Shown here: piece by piece, positions 17,755 through 26,527 of the stretch
Layout of the letters: every line of letters begins with the position of its first letter
Numbering within the stretch: the stretch's first letter is position 1
From: Gemmatimonadota bacterium
Lineage (GTDB): Bacteria; Latescibacterota; UBA2968; UBA8231
Length of the DNA: 64,000 bases
NCBI GenBank assembly: GCA_018672475.1
Contig: JABHFS010000203.1
Location: 1 to 64,000, forward strand
Reading direction: 5' to 3'
The notes under the pieces: generated by a model
What the model was told of the DNA's origin: nothing
The model's input: only the letters and a program-made list of their open reading frames with translations
The model's database searches: none
Program-made: the position numbers and the translations under genes

Positions 17755-18897
17755 TTAGGCGAAACGTGAAAGACCCAGAAATTCTATCGGCTGCCGTGTT
17801 TTGCCATCCAGCGCCAATTCGGCCAGTATTTCACCGACCACCGTAGCGAACTTGAAACCGTGGCCTGAAAAACCAGCACCCAAAACCACCGCGGGGCACT
17901 CGGGATGAATATCCAAGACAAAATGTTTGTCGGGGGTCAGCGTATACATACAAGCAGCGTGCTTCTTCAGTTGCGGTTCTAGCGCGGGGAAAAAACGCGA
18001 TAGAAAATCCAACACGCGAGGCTCGTCATTAGGCCTCAGTTCGCAGTCGAGCTCCAGCGGGTTACCCACCACGTCGTGCGATATATTATGCTCGGCCAAT
18101 TTCAACCCCCACGGTTCTTGGGCCGGAAAGCCATAAAAATAATGTTCGCCGTCGGCGATGAAAAAACAGGGTAATTCTCCTTGTCGATAACGCTCCACAC
18201 CACGCCCCCCATACCACAACTGCACTTTGCGCACCGCGCGAGCCGACACGCCCAACCGATGCAGCTCCGGTACCGCCCAAGCGCCAGCGCAGAGAATCAG
18301 ACGATCGGCGCACAGGCGGCGGCGATCCGTTTCAACCACCACTCCACTTCCTTCGCCACGCCAGGAGCGCACCACCTCTCCCTCGTAAATAACCGCGCCA
18401 TACGCTCTGGCCAGATCGGCGTGCCGGCGAACGCAGTCTTCCACCCGCAAAAAACCGCCGAGGGGATCGTAAAAGGCACTGTAATCCGGCGGCAAGGAAA
18501 AATCGGGGTAACGGTTAGCCAATTCGTCCGCGTCGAGCGTCTCATGCGGCAAATCGTGTTGACGATAACAGGCCACCTGCCCGCGCATCGCCTCGGTCTC
18601 GGGATCCCCTGCCAGCAATAGGCCGACTCGGGCAAAAAGCTCCTCCCCGCCTTCGGCTTCCAACTCCTCCCACAGCGTATAGGCGCGATGTAGCAAAGGC
18701 ACGTAGTCCGGATGCTCTAGATACGCCTTGCGGATTATGCGTGTATCCCCATGCGAAGATCCCCTGTCGTGGGCAATGGCAAAGCGCTCTACGGCACAAG
18801 CCCGGACTCCGCGACGGGCCAAATGGTATAGCGCGGCGCTGCCCATCCCCCCCGCACCCACGACAATCGCGTCATATTGTTCCACCCCCACTGCCAT
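17755..18897 (-). CDS. monomeric sarcosine oxidase / N-methyltryptophan oxidase family flavoenzyme
   Basis: FAD-dependent oxidase of N-methyl amino acids, 380 aa. The N-terminal dinucleotide motif VVGAGGMGSAALYHL is followed by the family hallmark DRGSSHGDTRIIRKAY. The Cys in ACMYTLTPDKHF lies where these enzymes attach FAD covalently, and GAGFSGHGFKF closes the FAD site. AAGGAG stands one base before the ATG at 18897 but seven before an in-frame GTG at 18891, so initiation may be at the GTG. Expected products are formaldehyde or an aldehyde, hydrogen peroxide and the demethylated amino acid. Confidence 0.9.
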   Translation of the reverse strand: MAVGVEQYDAIVVGAGGMGSAALYHLARRGVRACAVERFAIAHDRGSSHGDTRIIRKAYLEHPDYVPLLHRAYTLWEELEAEGGEELFARVGLLLAGDPETEAMRGQVACYRQHDLPHETLDADELANRYPDFSLPPDYSAFYDPLGGFLRVEDCVRRHADLARAYGAVIYEGEVVRSWRGEGSGVVVETDRRRLCADRLILCAGAWAVPELHRLGVSARAVRKVQLWYGGRGVERYRQGELPCFFIADGEHYFYGFPAQEPWGLKLAEHNISHDVVGNPLELDCELRPNDEPRVLDFLSRFFPALEPQLKKHAACMYTLTPDKHFVLDIHPECPAVVLGAGFSGHGFKFATVVGEILAELALDGKTRQPIEFLGLSRFA

Positions 18898-19043
18898 GCT
18901 CCTTGATATAAAGTAATAATCGCTAAAGACTCGTATTCGCGGCGAGATCGGTCAAGATAAAAAATGCGATCTGAAGTTGCATACAATGACACAGGGAGTT
19001 ATTTCTCCGGTCTTTCCACAATTTTAATGGTCCGGGGATTCTG

Positions 19044-19380
19044 ATGCGCATCCTGATCATAGACGATCAAGAAATTGTCCGCCGCACCCTACAGCGCTAT
19101 ATCGAGCAACGCGGAGATACCGCTTATCTCGCCGAACATGGCCGCGCTGGATTCGAACTCCTCGAAAAACAGCCCATCGACCTGATTCTCAGCGATGTGC
19201 GGATGCCGGATATCGACGGTATAAGTTCTGCACCAGGTCCGCGACCACCATTCTGAAATCCCCGCTATGATCGTCACCGTCTTCGCCGATACCGATCTGG
19301 CGATCCAGGCCGTCAACGAGCGTGCCTTCGCCTGCCTGCGAGGCGCCCCCTTCTGCCTCCGCGAAGGCCAGGTCACCTGA
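19044..19380 (+). pseudogene. response regulator receiver domain, frameshifted
   Basis: ATG 19044 opens a good receiver domain: acidic pair in LIIDDQE, phosphoacceptor Asp51 in LILSDVRMPDIDG. Around 19220-19228 the frame is lost and the first frame ends at 19256. The homologous continuation appears in another frame (VLHQVRDHHSEIPAMIVTVF, then ADTDLAIQAVNERAFACL) and ends at TGA about 19380. No output domain remains. The parent was probably a two-component regulator; the copy here cannot make a whole receiver. Confidence 0.75.
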
Positions 19381-19512
19381 GCATCGGCCAGCGTTAAAAT
19401 CCCATCCGAAGAGGCGATCAAGCCGATTTTCCCGCGTTCCGAGCGCCTTGACGTCGTCACGCTCATCAGCGATACTTTGCACTCCCCCAACGCGTTTCCA
19501 CAGGAATTATCC

Positions 19513-20076
19513 GTGCGCATTGTCACCGGTATTTATCGCGGTCGGCGGATCCCTTCGGGCAACCGCCTGGGCGACATCCGCCTCACCTCTACACGCCTCA
19601 AAGAAGCCGTGTTCTCCATGCTCGGCCCCGACCTCCAAGGCCAGACCTTTCTCGACCTTTGCGCCGGATCCGGGCAGATCGGCCTCGAGGCTCTGAGCCG
19701 CGGTGCTACCGTTGAGTTCAACGAACCGGACCGCCGTCGACTGAGCCAGATCCGCTCACTGCTCGACGAATGGCGCGCCGAGGTCGCCGCCCTGCATTCA
19801 GCCAAAGCCCAGGAGCTGATCCCCAGCATAGCGAGCGAGGGCCGCTGCTTCGATATCATCTATGCCGATCCACCCTACCACGCCCGCTACGCCGGCGCAC
19901 CTCTTTTACTCGGGCTAATCGAAGCCCTCGGCGAGTCAACGCTGCTCAACGAAGACGGCCTATTCTTCGCCCAGCACCAGACCGAATTGAGCTTGCCCGA
20001 ATCCAGCGGCCGTCTGCAACGCAGCCAACAGCGCACCTACGGCAATACCGCCTTAGCCATTTATCAACTCGCTTGA
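19513..20076 (+). CDS. rsmD: 16S rRNA (guanine-N2-)-methyltransferase RsmD family
   Basis: Rossmann-type methyltransferase expected to methylate G966 of 16S rRNA during 30S assembly. The family start RIVTGIYRGRRI is present, then the substrate loop TRLKEAVFSML, SAM motif DLCAGSGQIGLEAL, and the catalytic DPPY motif in IIYADPPYHARY. GTG 19513 is chosen because the conserved N-terminus begins right there; the frame is open back to 19477. It follows the broken response regulator and is 32 bases ahead of an enolase-superfamily gene. Confidence 0.88.
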   Translation: MRIVTGIYRGRRIPSGNRLGDIRLTSTRLKEAVFSMLGPDLQGQTFLDLCAGSGQIGLEALSRGATVEFNEPDRRRLSQIRSLLDEWRAEVAALHSAKAQELIPSIASEGRCFDIIYADPPYHARYAGAPLLLGLIEALGESTLLNEDGLFFAQHQTELSLPESSGRLQRSQQRTYGNTALAIYQLA

Positions 20077-20108
20077 CGCTCGCAAGGGCACCAACTTAAT
20101 TCTCTACT

Positions 20109-21206
20109 ATGAAAATCACTAAAATAGAATCTATCCCGGTCCGCGTGCCCAGACCGCAAGCCTTCAAAAGCAGCCTCGGCGTGCAACAAGCTTCCGAAAA
20201 TGCGGTGGTGCTCATCCACACCGACGAAGGACTCACCGGCATCGGCGAAGCCTCCAGCATCTGGGACCGCCGCGGCCGCGGCGAGAGCGAGACCATCAAC
20301 GACTTCCTCGCACAAACGCTCATTGGCCGCGACCCATTCCGCATCCGCGAAATCGCCGACCATATGGACCAGGTCCTGCACCGCTCTTACCCCGCCAAAG
20401 CCGGCATTGAGATGGCCCTCTATGACCTGGTCGGCAAAGCCTATAATATGCCGGTCTACCAGCTCTTGGGAGGGCAGGTCCGAGACCGCGTATTATTGAG
20501 CCATTCGCTGTCGATGGGCGACCCCGCCGAGATCGCCGCACAAGCCCGCCGACTGGTCGCACAAGGCTACAAGACCCTCAAGGCCAAAATCGGCCGCGAT
20601 ATCGAAGCCGACATCGACGTGCTCGAAGCCATACGCAGCGAGGTCGGCAATGAGATCACCTTGCGCGTCGACGCCAATATGGGTTGGCCGTCAGCTAAAG
20701 AAGCCGTGCGCCATATAGAGGAGATCTCGGTCTTCGATTTGGAACTGGTCGAACAGCCCTTACCGCCCGACGACATCGAAGGCCTGCGCTTCGTGCGCGA
20801 AAGAGTCGACCTTCCGATTATGGCAGACGAAAGCATCTGGACTCCGCACGACGCCATGCACTGTATCCGCCACCAAGCCGTTGACGTCTTCAACGTCTAT
20901 GTATCGGAGGCCGGCGGATTAGGTTCCGCCGCGCGTATCTTCTCCATCGCCGAAGCCGCGCGCCTGCCCTGTATTATCGGCAGTATGCCCGAACTAGGCA
21001 TCGGCACCGCCGCTCAGGCTCACCTCGCCTTCGCCATGCCCAACCTCGGCTACGCCAGCGACGTCAACGGCTGCGTCTACCATTCCGGCGACGTTATCAA
21101 CGAAAAACTGCCCATCGAAGACGGCTATATGCTCTTGCCTTCCGGCCCCGGCCTCGGGGTCAGCCTCGACGAGGCCGCCCTCGACAAATACCGGATCGAC
21201 CGTTAG
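20109..21206 (+). CDS. mandelate racemase/muconate lactonizing (dipeptide-epimerase-like) enzyme
   Basis: Enolase-superfamily enzyme of 365 aa. Visible are the capping-domain GIGEASSIWDRRGRGE, the Lys-x-Lys pair in LKAKIGRD, metal ligands in RVDANMGW (Asp), ELVEQPLP (Glu) and MADESIW (Asp), and the C-terminal GLGVSLDEA. At the sixth barrel strand, where most MLE-subgroup enzymes have a second catalytic Lys in a NIK or NLK context, this protein reads FNVYVSEAGG, so the acid/base pair may be altered. It overlaps the hisA-like gene by one base and is translationally coupled to it. The substrate is unknown. Confidence 0.87.
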   Translation: MKITKIESIPVRVPRPQAFKSSLGVQQASENAVVLIHTDEGLTGIGEASSIWDRRGRGESETINDFLAQTLIGRDPFRIREIADHMDQVLHRSYPAKAGIEMALYDLVGKAYNMPVYQLLGGQVRDRVLLSHSLSMGDPAEIAAQARRLVAQGYKTLKAKIGRDIEADIDVLEAIRSEVGNEITLRVDANMGWPSAKEAVRHIEEISVFDLELVEQPLPPDDIEGLRFVRERVDLPIMADESIWTPHDAMHCIRHQAVDVFNVYVSEAGGLGSAARIFSIAEAARLPCIIGSMPELGIGTAAQAHLAFAMPNLGYASDVNGCVYHSGDVINEKLPIEDGYMLLPSGPGLGVSLDEAALDKYRIDR

Positions 21207-21964
21207 TGCGTTTCCGTCCCTGCATTGACCTACACCAAGGCCAGGTCAAGCAGATCGTCGGTTCCACACTCCGCGATGGGGCCGTTCCCGAGACAAATTT
21301 CGTCGCCGAAAAACCACCCGCCTATTTCGCTGAGCTCTACCGGCATGATAACCTGCCCGGTGGACACGTCATCATGCTCGGCCCGGGTAACGAAGAAGCC
21401 GCAACACATGCGCTCGCCACCTTTCCCGGTGGTCTGCAATTGGGCGGCGGCATCAACGCAGACAACGCCGCCGACTGGCTCGACCGCGGCGCGGCGCAAG
21501 TCATCGTCACCTCCTACGCCTTCCGCGACGGCCAACTGCACCGCGACAATCTGCAACGCGTCGTAGACGCCGCAGGCCGCGACCGCCTGGTACTCGATCT
21601 GAGCTGTGGCCAGCGCGATGGCCGCTATGTCGTTATGACGGACCGTTGGCAGCAGACCACTGACTTCGAAATCAACGCCAAAAACCTCGCTTTCCTCGCC
21701 GAGTCGTGTTGCGAATTCCTCGTGCACGCCACTGATGTCGAGGGCAAGCAACAGGGCGTCGACGAGGAACTTATCTCGCTATTGGGAAATATCGCACCGA
21801 TACCGACGACCTATGCCGGCGGCGTGCGCAGCCAGACGGATATCGACGTCATTGACCGCTTGGGCCATGGCAAGCTGGATTTTACGGTCGGGTCGGCGCT
21901 GGACATTTTCGGGGGGACGGGATTGAACTACGAGCAAATGGCGGCAATCAACAGGGCGGAATAG
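21206..21964 (+). CDS. hisA: eukaryotic-type ProFAR isomerase (HIS6-like HisA)
   Basis: Predicted phosphoribosylformimino-AICAR-phosphate isomerase of histidine synthesis. The 252-aa sequence follows the fungal HIS6 pattern rather than usual bacterial HisA: FRPCIDLHQGQVKQIVG, TNFVAEKPPAYFAELY, HVIMLGPGNEEAA, LQLGGGINADNA, VIVTSYAF, DRLVLDLSCGQRDGRYVV and TVGSALDIFGG all have close counterparts there. It starts with GTG sharing the last base of the upstream enolase-superfamily stop codon. No other his genes are visible in the window. The fold and family are clear; whether it serves histidine synthesis here is inferred. Confidence 0.85.
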   Translation: MRFRPCIDLHQGQVKQIVGSTLRDGAVPETNFVAEKPPAYFAELYRHDNLPGGHVIMLGPGNEEAATHALATFPGGLQLGGGINADNAADWLDRGAAQVIVTSYAFRDGQLHRDNLQRVVDAAGRDRLVLDLSCGQRDGRYVVMTDRWQQTTDFEINAKNLAFLAESCCEFLVHATDVEGKQQGVDEELISLLGNIAPIPTTYAGGVRSQTDIDVIDRLGHGKLDFTVGSALDIFGGTGLNYEQMAAINRAE

Positions 21965-21971
21965 CAATTCA

Positions 21972-23309
21972 TTAATACCCCACCAGTTGAAAGACATTAA
22001 TCGCCGTAAAATTGATAATCGCCCAGATCGTGAACAACAACGCCAACTCCGTCCACAGCGACATTCGTTCTTCTTTCGGTACCCGCATCGCCAGATGCAG
22101 TACCGCGTAGGCCATCGGGATCAGCAATAGATTATTGGCATTCGCGCCCTTGAGTACAAAGTCTAATGTGCGCGGATCGGCCAGAATAAAGAGCAGCCAT
22201 AAAAATGGGAAGCCGATCTGTAAGATCCGCACCCAGCGCCGATAACCTTCCTCGCCTGCTAAAGCCCCCACCTGAATCTTTTGCAGGAAATCTGCGCCGA
22301 TCCGCCCCGATGACGCGGCGAAGACCAATAGCGTCGAAAAGAGCGTGCAGAAACCGCCAAACATAAAGATGTAATAAGCCCAGCCGCCGATGGTCTCGGT
22401 AAAGATCAGCGAGACCTGTTCGACGACTTTCATGCCCTCGGGCAAAACCTGCAGTTGATTCAGCACCGACGCGCCCAACAAGTAATAGGCGCAGGTAATC
22501 GCCAACGCGATGCCCGTGCACACCCCAGCGTCTGTCATCAGCACCCGCATCCAGCCGCGATAACGCGCTCGCCATTCGTCGGAATCCTCTTTCGGTCCAA
22601 CAAAATCGGGATAGCCCTTTTCGACGATCCAATAAGGATACATAAAAAGCTCAACCGCCGTCGCGCCGACCGACCCCATCAACGCCAGCGCGACAAATGC
22701 CCCCTCGGACGGCATCGCAAAACGAAAGCCCGAGGCGATCTGTTCACCGTCAATCGCATAACTCGTCCCTTGCAAGGCCAGCACCGAACCGATAACCACC
22801 AGGCTGAACGTCGACACTAAAACCGTGACCATCATCTCCAGGTCGTCGTACAAACCGCGCCAGAGCAAAACGGACATCACCAGAAAAACCGCCACCGCCC
22901 ATATGTGCTCTGACACAAAGGGGAATATCGTCACCATCAGCCCGGCCACCGAACCCAATATCCCGATCACCGCCACCGTCACCGAGAAATAACCCGCGAC
23001 ACAAAGCCAGGCGATCCACGAGACGCCACGAAAACGCTGGCCAGGCACCTGATCGAGAATATCGATCGTGCTACTATTGCGCAGAATACACTGCCGTCCC
23101 AGTTCGAGTTGGATCGCATATTTGACCAAACAGGCTAGGATCACGCCCCAGAGAAAGATAAAACCCACTTCCGCGCCCATTCGCGTGGTCACCAACAACT
23201 CGCCCGAACCGACCACCGAGCCCGACACGATGACGCCCGGCCCAATATTGCGCAACAGACCACGAGCCCCAGTCGGCGCTTCGCGGATAGCCCTTTGTTC
23301 AACTGCCAT
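21972..23309 (-). CDS. Nramp-superfamily transporter lacking the canonical metal motifs
   Basis: Membrane protein of 445 aa with about eleven hydrophobic segments and an Nramp-like start (NIGPGVIVSGSVVGSGELL). The TM1 DPGN motif that binds transition metal in MntH/DMT1 is replaced by GSVVGSGE, and the TM6 MPH motif is absent (GATAVELFMYPYW). It therefore belongs with Nramp-related proteins whose substrate may be Mg2+, another cation or something else. ATG 23309 has AAGGAG eight bases upstream. It converges with the hisA-like gene, ending 8 bases from it. Confidence 0.82.
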   Translation of the reverse strand: MAVEQRAIREAPTGARGLLRNIGPGVIVSGSVVGSGELLVTTRMGAEVGFIFLWGVILACLVKYAIQLELGRQCILRNSSTIDILDQVPGQRFRGVSWIAWLCVAGYFSVTVAVIGILGSVAGLMVTIFPFVSEHIWAVAVFLVMSVLLWRGLYDDLEMMVTVLVSTFSLVVIGSVLALQGTSYAIDGEQIASGFRFAMPSEGAFVALALMGSVGATAVELFMYPYWIVEKGYPDFVGPKEDSDEWRARYRGWMRVLMTDAGVCTGIALAITCAYYLLGASVLNQLQVLPEGMKVVEQVSLIFTETIGGWAYYIFMFGGFCTLFSTLLVFAASSGRIGADFLQKIQVGALAGEEGYRRWVRILQIGFPFLWLLFILADPRTLDFVLKGANANNLLLIPMAYAVLHLAMRVPKEERMSLWTELALLFTIWAIINFTAINVFQLVGY

Positions 23310-23504
23310 GTAATAATCTCCTTGATAAACCGGGCGCCAATATAGCAAATAAAAAGAGTCGCCCCAAGTCCGAACCGCGCCTTGTCCCCAGCGGTCCTTT
23401 ATATTATTGTGCTTAATACACTTTCAACGCCAACCGGCAGCAAACCGTCTTATTATGGAATACACCACCCCCGTAGAGCGCCATATCCACTAGGATGTTA
23501 TTTG

Positions 23505-24614
23505 ATGACTCCGCTGAAAATCTACACCGCCGACGTATCTTTTTACGAAGGGTATATTGCAAACTTGGCCGCAGAAGCCGCAGCCGGTTTCGCCCCGGCC
23601 ATTGACCGGCTCATCGCCCACACGCCTCGCTTCCAGATCTCCAAACCCGAGCAAATTCCCGCCGCGCAACCCGATGCCGACGACGCGCGTTGGGTCTACG
23701 CCCGCGAGCACGGTTTCGACGACTGGCCTTGCTTTGTCGAGCAGCTCGAAAAAATCAACAGCGGCGCAGTCGAAGAGCCTTTTATCGCCTTTATCCACGC
23801 CTGTGAAGAGGGCAATACGCAACAAGTATGGCAAGGCCTCGACCGGCACCCCGACCTCGTCACTTATAATTGTTCCACGCACAAAACACCATTACACAGC
23901 ACCGCCACACTCGAAGTCGCCCATATCCTCATCCAAGCCGGCACCCCGCTCACCACCGAAACCCCCTTAGCCGGCGGCACCGCCCTGGTCCATGCGCTGG
24001 TCTGGGGCTGGACCGATATTGCTGAGCTGATTGCCGAGCACGATGCGTCCCCAGCCAACTTGCGCGTCGCCGCCGGCTTGGGACGCATCGAACTGCTCAA
24101 GACGATGTTTTCCACCGACAGCTCGCTCAAGCAGCAAGCCCGTCAGGGCCGTGCCTTTTATCGCGGCAACTACGGCTGGTTCCCCTGGACACCTACCGGC
24201 GACGACCAGGAAATCCTCGACGAGGGCTTGATCTATGCGGCGTGCAATGGCCGCGTAGAAGCAATGGATTTTTTATTGTCACAGGGTGCCAACCCCAATG
24301 GCAAGGCCTACGAAACCACCGCCCTCTTGCGCGCCACCTGGAAGGGGCAACGCCAAGCAGTCGACTGGCTCCTAGACCACGGCGCGAATATCAACGCCAC
24401 CGGCTGGCTCGGCGGGCACGCTCAAGGTGCCACCGCAATACATATCGCCGCCTCTCAGGGCGACCGCGCGCTCGTAGAACACCTGGTTGCACGCGGTGCC
24501 GATCTCACATTGCGCGACCTGCTCTACAACGGCACCCCCGACGGATGGGCCAAGCAATACAAACACGACGAATTAGCGCAATATCTCTACGAGCAACAAC
24601 AAGCCCGTAATTGA
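23505..24614 (+). CDS. ankyrin-repeat protein
   Basis: Soluble protein of 369 aa. The first about 90 residues resemble the N-terminal helical domain often attached to bacterial ankyrin proteins (WVYAREHGFDDWPCFVEQLE). Ankyrin units follow: KTPLHSTATLEVAHILIQAG, GLIYAACNGRVEAMDFLLSQ, TTALLRATWKGQRQAVDWLL and ATAIHIAASQGDRALVEHLV. No signal peptide, so cytoplasmic protein binding is likely. ATG 23505 has AGGA nine bases before it. Similar proteins are common in uncultivated soil and sponge bacteria. Confidence 0.82.
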   Translation: MTPLKIYTADVSFYEGYIANLAAEAAAGFAPAIDRLIAHTPRFQISKPEQIPAAQPDADDARWVYAREHGFDDWPCFVEQLEKINSGAVEEPFIAFIHACEEGNTQQVWQGLDRHPDLVTYNCSTHKTPLHSTATLEVAHILIQAGTPLTTETPLAGGTALVHALVWGWTDIAELIAEHDASPANLRVAAGLGRIELLKTMFSTDSSLKQQARQGRAFYRGNYGWFPWTPTGDDQEILDEGLIYAACNGRVEAMDFLLSQGANPNGKAYETTALLRATWKGQRQAVDWLLDHGANINATGWLGGHAQGATAIHIAASQGDRALVEHLVARGADLTLRDLLYNGTPDGWAKQYKHDELAQYLYEQQQARN

Positions 24615-24669
24615 TGCCCGAGCAACCACTACCCGCCGTTGTGCCGCCCGCCTACGCATCTACCATGCT

Positions 24670-24822
24670 AGCGTAGAAGGCGATATCGCCCTTGAACCCG
24701 ACACCACTTCCGAAGACCGCAAAATCCTCACCGACAGCCTGACCGCATACAACAAGTCCCATGCCACGCCCGACGATCACGAACCGCTAAATATTAGTGT
24801 GCGCGGCGACGAAATAGCCTAA
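24670..24822 (+). pseudogene. N-terminal remnant of a GNAT acetyltransferase
   Basis: A short frame ending at TAA 24820-24822 encodes IALEPDTTSEDRKILTDSL, then TAYNKSHATPDDHEPLNISV and RGDEIA. This matches the opening helix and strand of a GNAT subfamily that begins with ITLEPD-type sequence and continues LLAYN and LLRDD. The domain stops before the acetyl-CoA site and there is no start codon in frame with a ribosome-binding site. Too short for a working enzyme. Confidence 0.5.
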
Positions 24823-24870
24823 AGAAGAGACGATGCCGGCACGCGAAGCTTGTAAAAGCAAAGAACAATC

Positions 24871-25905
24871 TTAAGTCATTACAACGCGGCGACCCGTTTC
24901 ATTTGCCTCATAACAGGCCAGTACTATCCGCAACGCGTTCAGCCCGTCCTCGACCGTGGCCAAGGGCGGGCGCCTACCGTGCAGAAATTCGGCCAACGGA
25001 CCGGCCAAGCCTGCAATCCGCTCGCCTTGCGCCTTCGGCGTGTCGACCTCACTGACGACCCATTCGTCAGCCTCGCGAACATACCATTTCATACTCGGCG
25101 CATTCGGGTCGAAGCGCTTGGCGGCGCTCGGGGCATCACCGTAATTTTGCACCAGCACGCCTTTTTCACCGACGATTTCCGTGGTATTTTCACCGGCGAT
25201 CGCCGCGAAGGAAGACGATACTTCGGCCAGCAGCCCGTGCGGATACTCAAACAAGGCGACTCCGTGGTCGTTGGGCATCGTCGCCTTGTGCGCCGTAGTC
25301 ATACGCGCGGTGACCGTTTGCGGCATTCCGAAGAGCCAATAAATAAAATCGATCGCATGCGCCGCGTCGTCGGCAAAGATGTCCCGATTATACTCGGGAT
25401 CCACATGCCAAGACGACTCGAACGCCGGGTTGAGCAGCATGCCCAGGCAATGGCGGCGGCGGATCTGGTATATGCGCCCCAAAACACCGTCGGCGATAAG
25501 CTCGCGCATTTTCAAATTTTCCGGATCGACCCGCATCTGCCAGGCCATGGTAAAAGGCACCCGTGTCGCATGGACCGCCGCCGCGATGCGCTCGCCATCG
25601 GCCAAGGTCAGCCCCATAGGCTTCTGCAACACAATCGCCTTGCCGGCAGCGGCGGCGGCTTCGACCAGATCCGCGTGCAGCGAAGTCTCAGCAGCCACCA
25701 CTACAGCATCTAAATCGTCCCGCTCCAGCAGCCCCGCCGCCGTCTCGCATGTTTGCAGGCCATATTGTGCTGCCATCTGAACCATCCGCTCGGTGTCGCG
25801 ATCCCATACTGCTGTCGGCTGTATATCCAACGATATATCGCGATTCCATTGCGTGCAGTAGATCTTTACATGGGCGTGCGCACAACCGAGTATGCCGATT
25901 TTCAT
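24871..25905 (-). CDS. Gfo/Idh/MocA family oxidoreductase
   Basis: NAD(P)-dependent sugar or cyclitol oxidoreductase of 344 aa. The N-terminal Rossmann fold begins KIGILGCAHAHVKIY, continues AVVVAAETSLHADLVEAAAA and has the family EKP-like loop VLQKPMGLTLADGE. The C-terminal domain holds FADDAAHAIDFIYWLFG with the conserved Asp/His pair. The GCAHAH motif at the cofactor loop is a variant of the usual GxGxxG. ATG 25905 is supported by GGAGG five bases upstream; the frame runs on to 25953 without support. Its substrate cannot be told. Confidence 0.88.
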   Translation of the reverse strand: MKIGILGCAHAHVKIYCTQWNRDISLDIQPTAVWDRDTERMVQMAAQYGLQTCETAAGLLERDDLDAVVVAAETSLHADLVEAAAAAGKAIVLQKPMGLTLADGERIAAAVHATRVPFTMAWQMRVDPENLKMRELIADGVLGRIYQIRRRHCLGMLLNPAFESSWHVDPEYNRDIFADDAAHAIDFIYWLFGMPQTVTARMTTAHKATMPNDHGVALFEYPHGLLAEVSSSFAAIAGENTTEIVGEKGVLVQNYGDAPSAAKRFDPNAPSMKWYVREADEWVVSEVDTPKAQGERIAGLAGPLAEFLHGRRPPLATVEDGLNALRIVLACYEANETGRRVVMT

Positions 25906-26001
25906 ACGATCCTCCTCGCATAAGCAAATTTCTTGCACAGATTCACCACTCAAGCTAATCTATCAACTGGCCGATTTCACCGCGAAAGGAAATAAGCACC
26001 C

Positions 26002-26457
26002 ATGCCCGCCACCCTGAGCTTCCTGCACACCTCGCCTATTCACATTCCGACATTCGACGCCCTGATCAAAGACCAGGCGCCCGATATCCCGGTTACCCAT
26101 CTCGTCGGCGAAGATTTCCTCTCGGAAGCCCGCGACAAAGGCATCTCGCCCGAACTAACTAAACGCATCCACAACAAAATTATCGCGGCAATTGACGATG
26201 GCGCCAATGTCGTATTGTGCACCTGCTCGTCGATCGGTGGCAGCGCCGAAAGCGCCAACAGCCTCACCCCAGTCCCCGTCATCCGCGTCGATCGGCCGAT
26301 GGCGGAAAAAGCGGTGTCCATCGGCGCAAAAATAATCGTCTTGGCGCAGGCCTCGATGGCCGGTGCCACCGCCCTCTGCACCGACCTCCCAAGACCTGCT
26401 TTAAGCAACCCCTCGCTCGGTGTGGCGACGGCGGTCGCCGCCTTTCGCCAGCAATAG
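26002..26457 (+). pseudogene. Asp/Glu/hydantoin racemase family protein with a large internal deletion
   Basis: The first about 110 residues follow the family: SFLHTSPIHIPTFDALI, the catalytic Cys loop VLCTCSSIGGSAE, and VIRVDRPMAEKAVSIGAKII. The sequence then passes directly into what normally is the C-terminus (VLAQASMAGA, LPRPALSNPSLGVATAV). Family members are usually above 200 aa; this one has 151 and lacks the middle of the second lobe. The reading frame survives the deletion and AAGGAA precedes the ATG, so it may still be translated, but an active racemase is unlikely. Confidence 0.65.
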
Positions 26458-26527
26458 AGCCACCATCACCAGATCCTCGGCTTATATTGATCTGTAACAC
26501 GAATACCCAAACAAGAAAGGATTCGCC

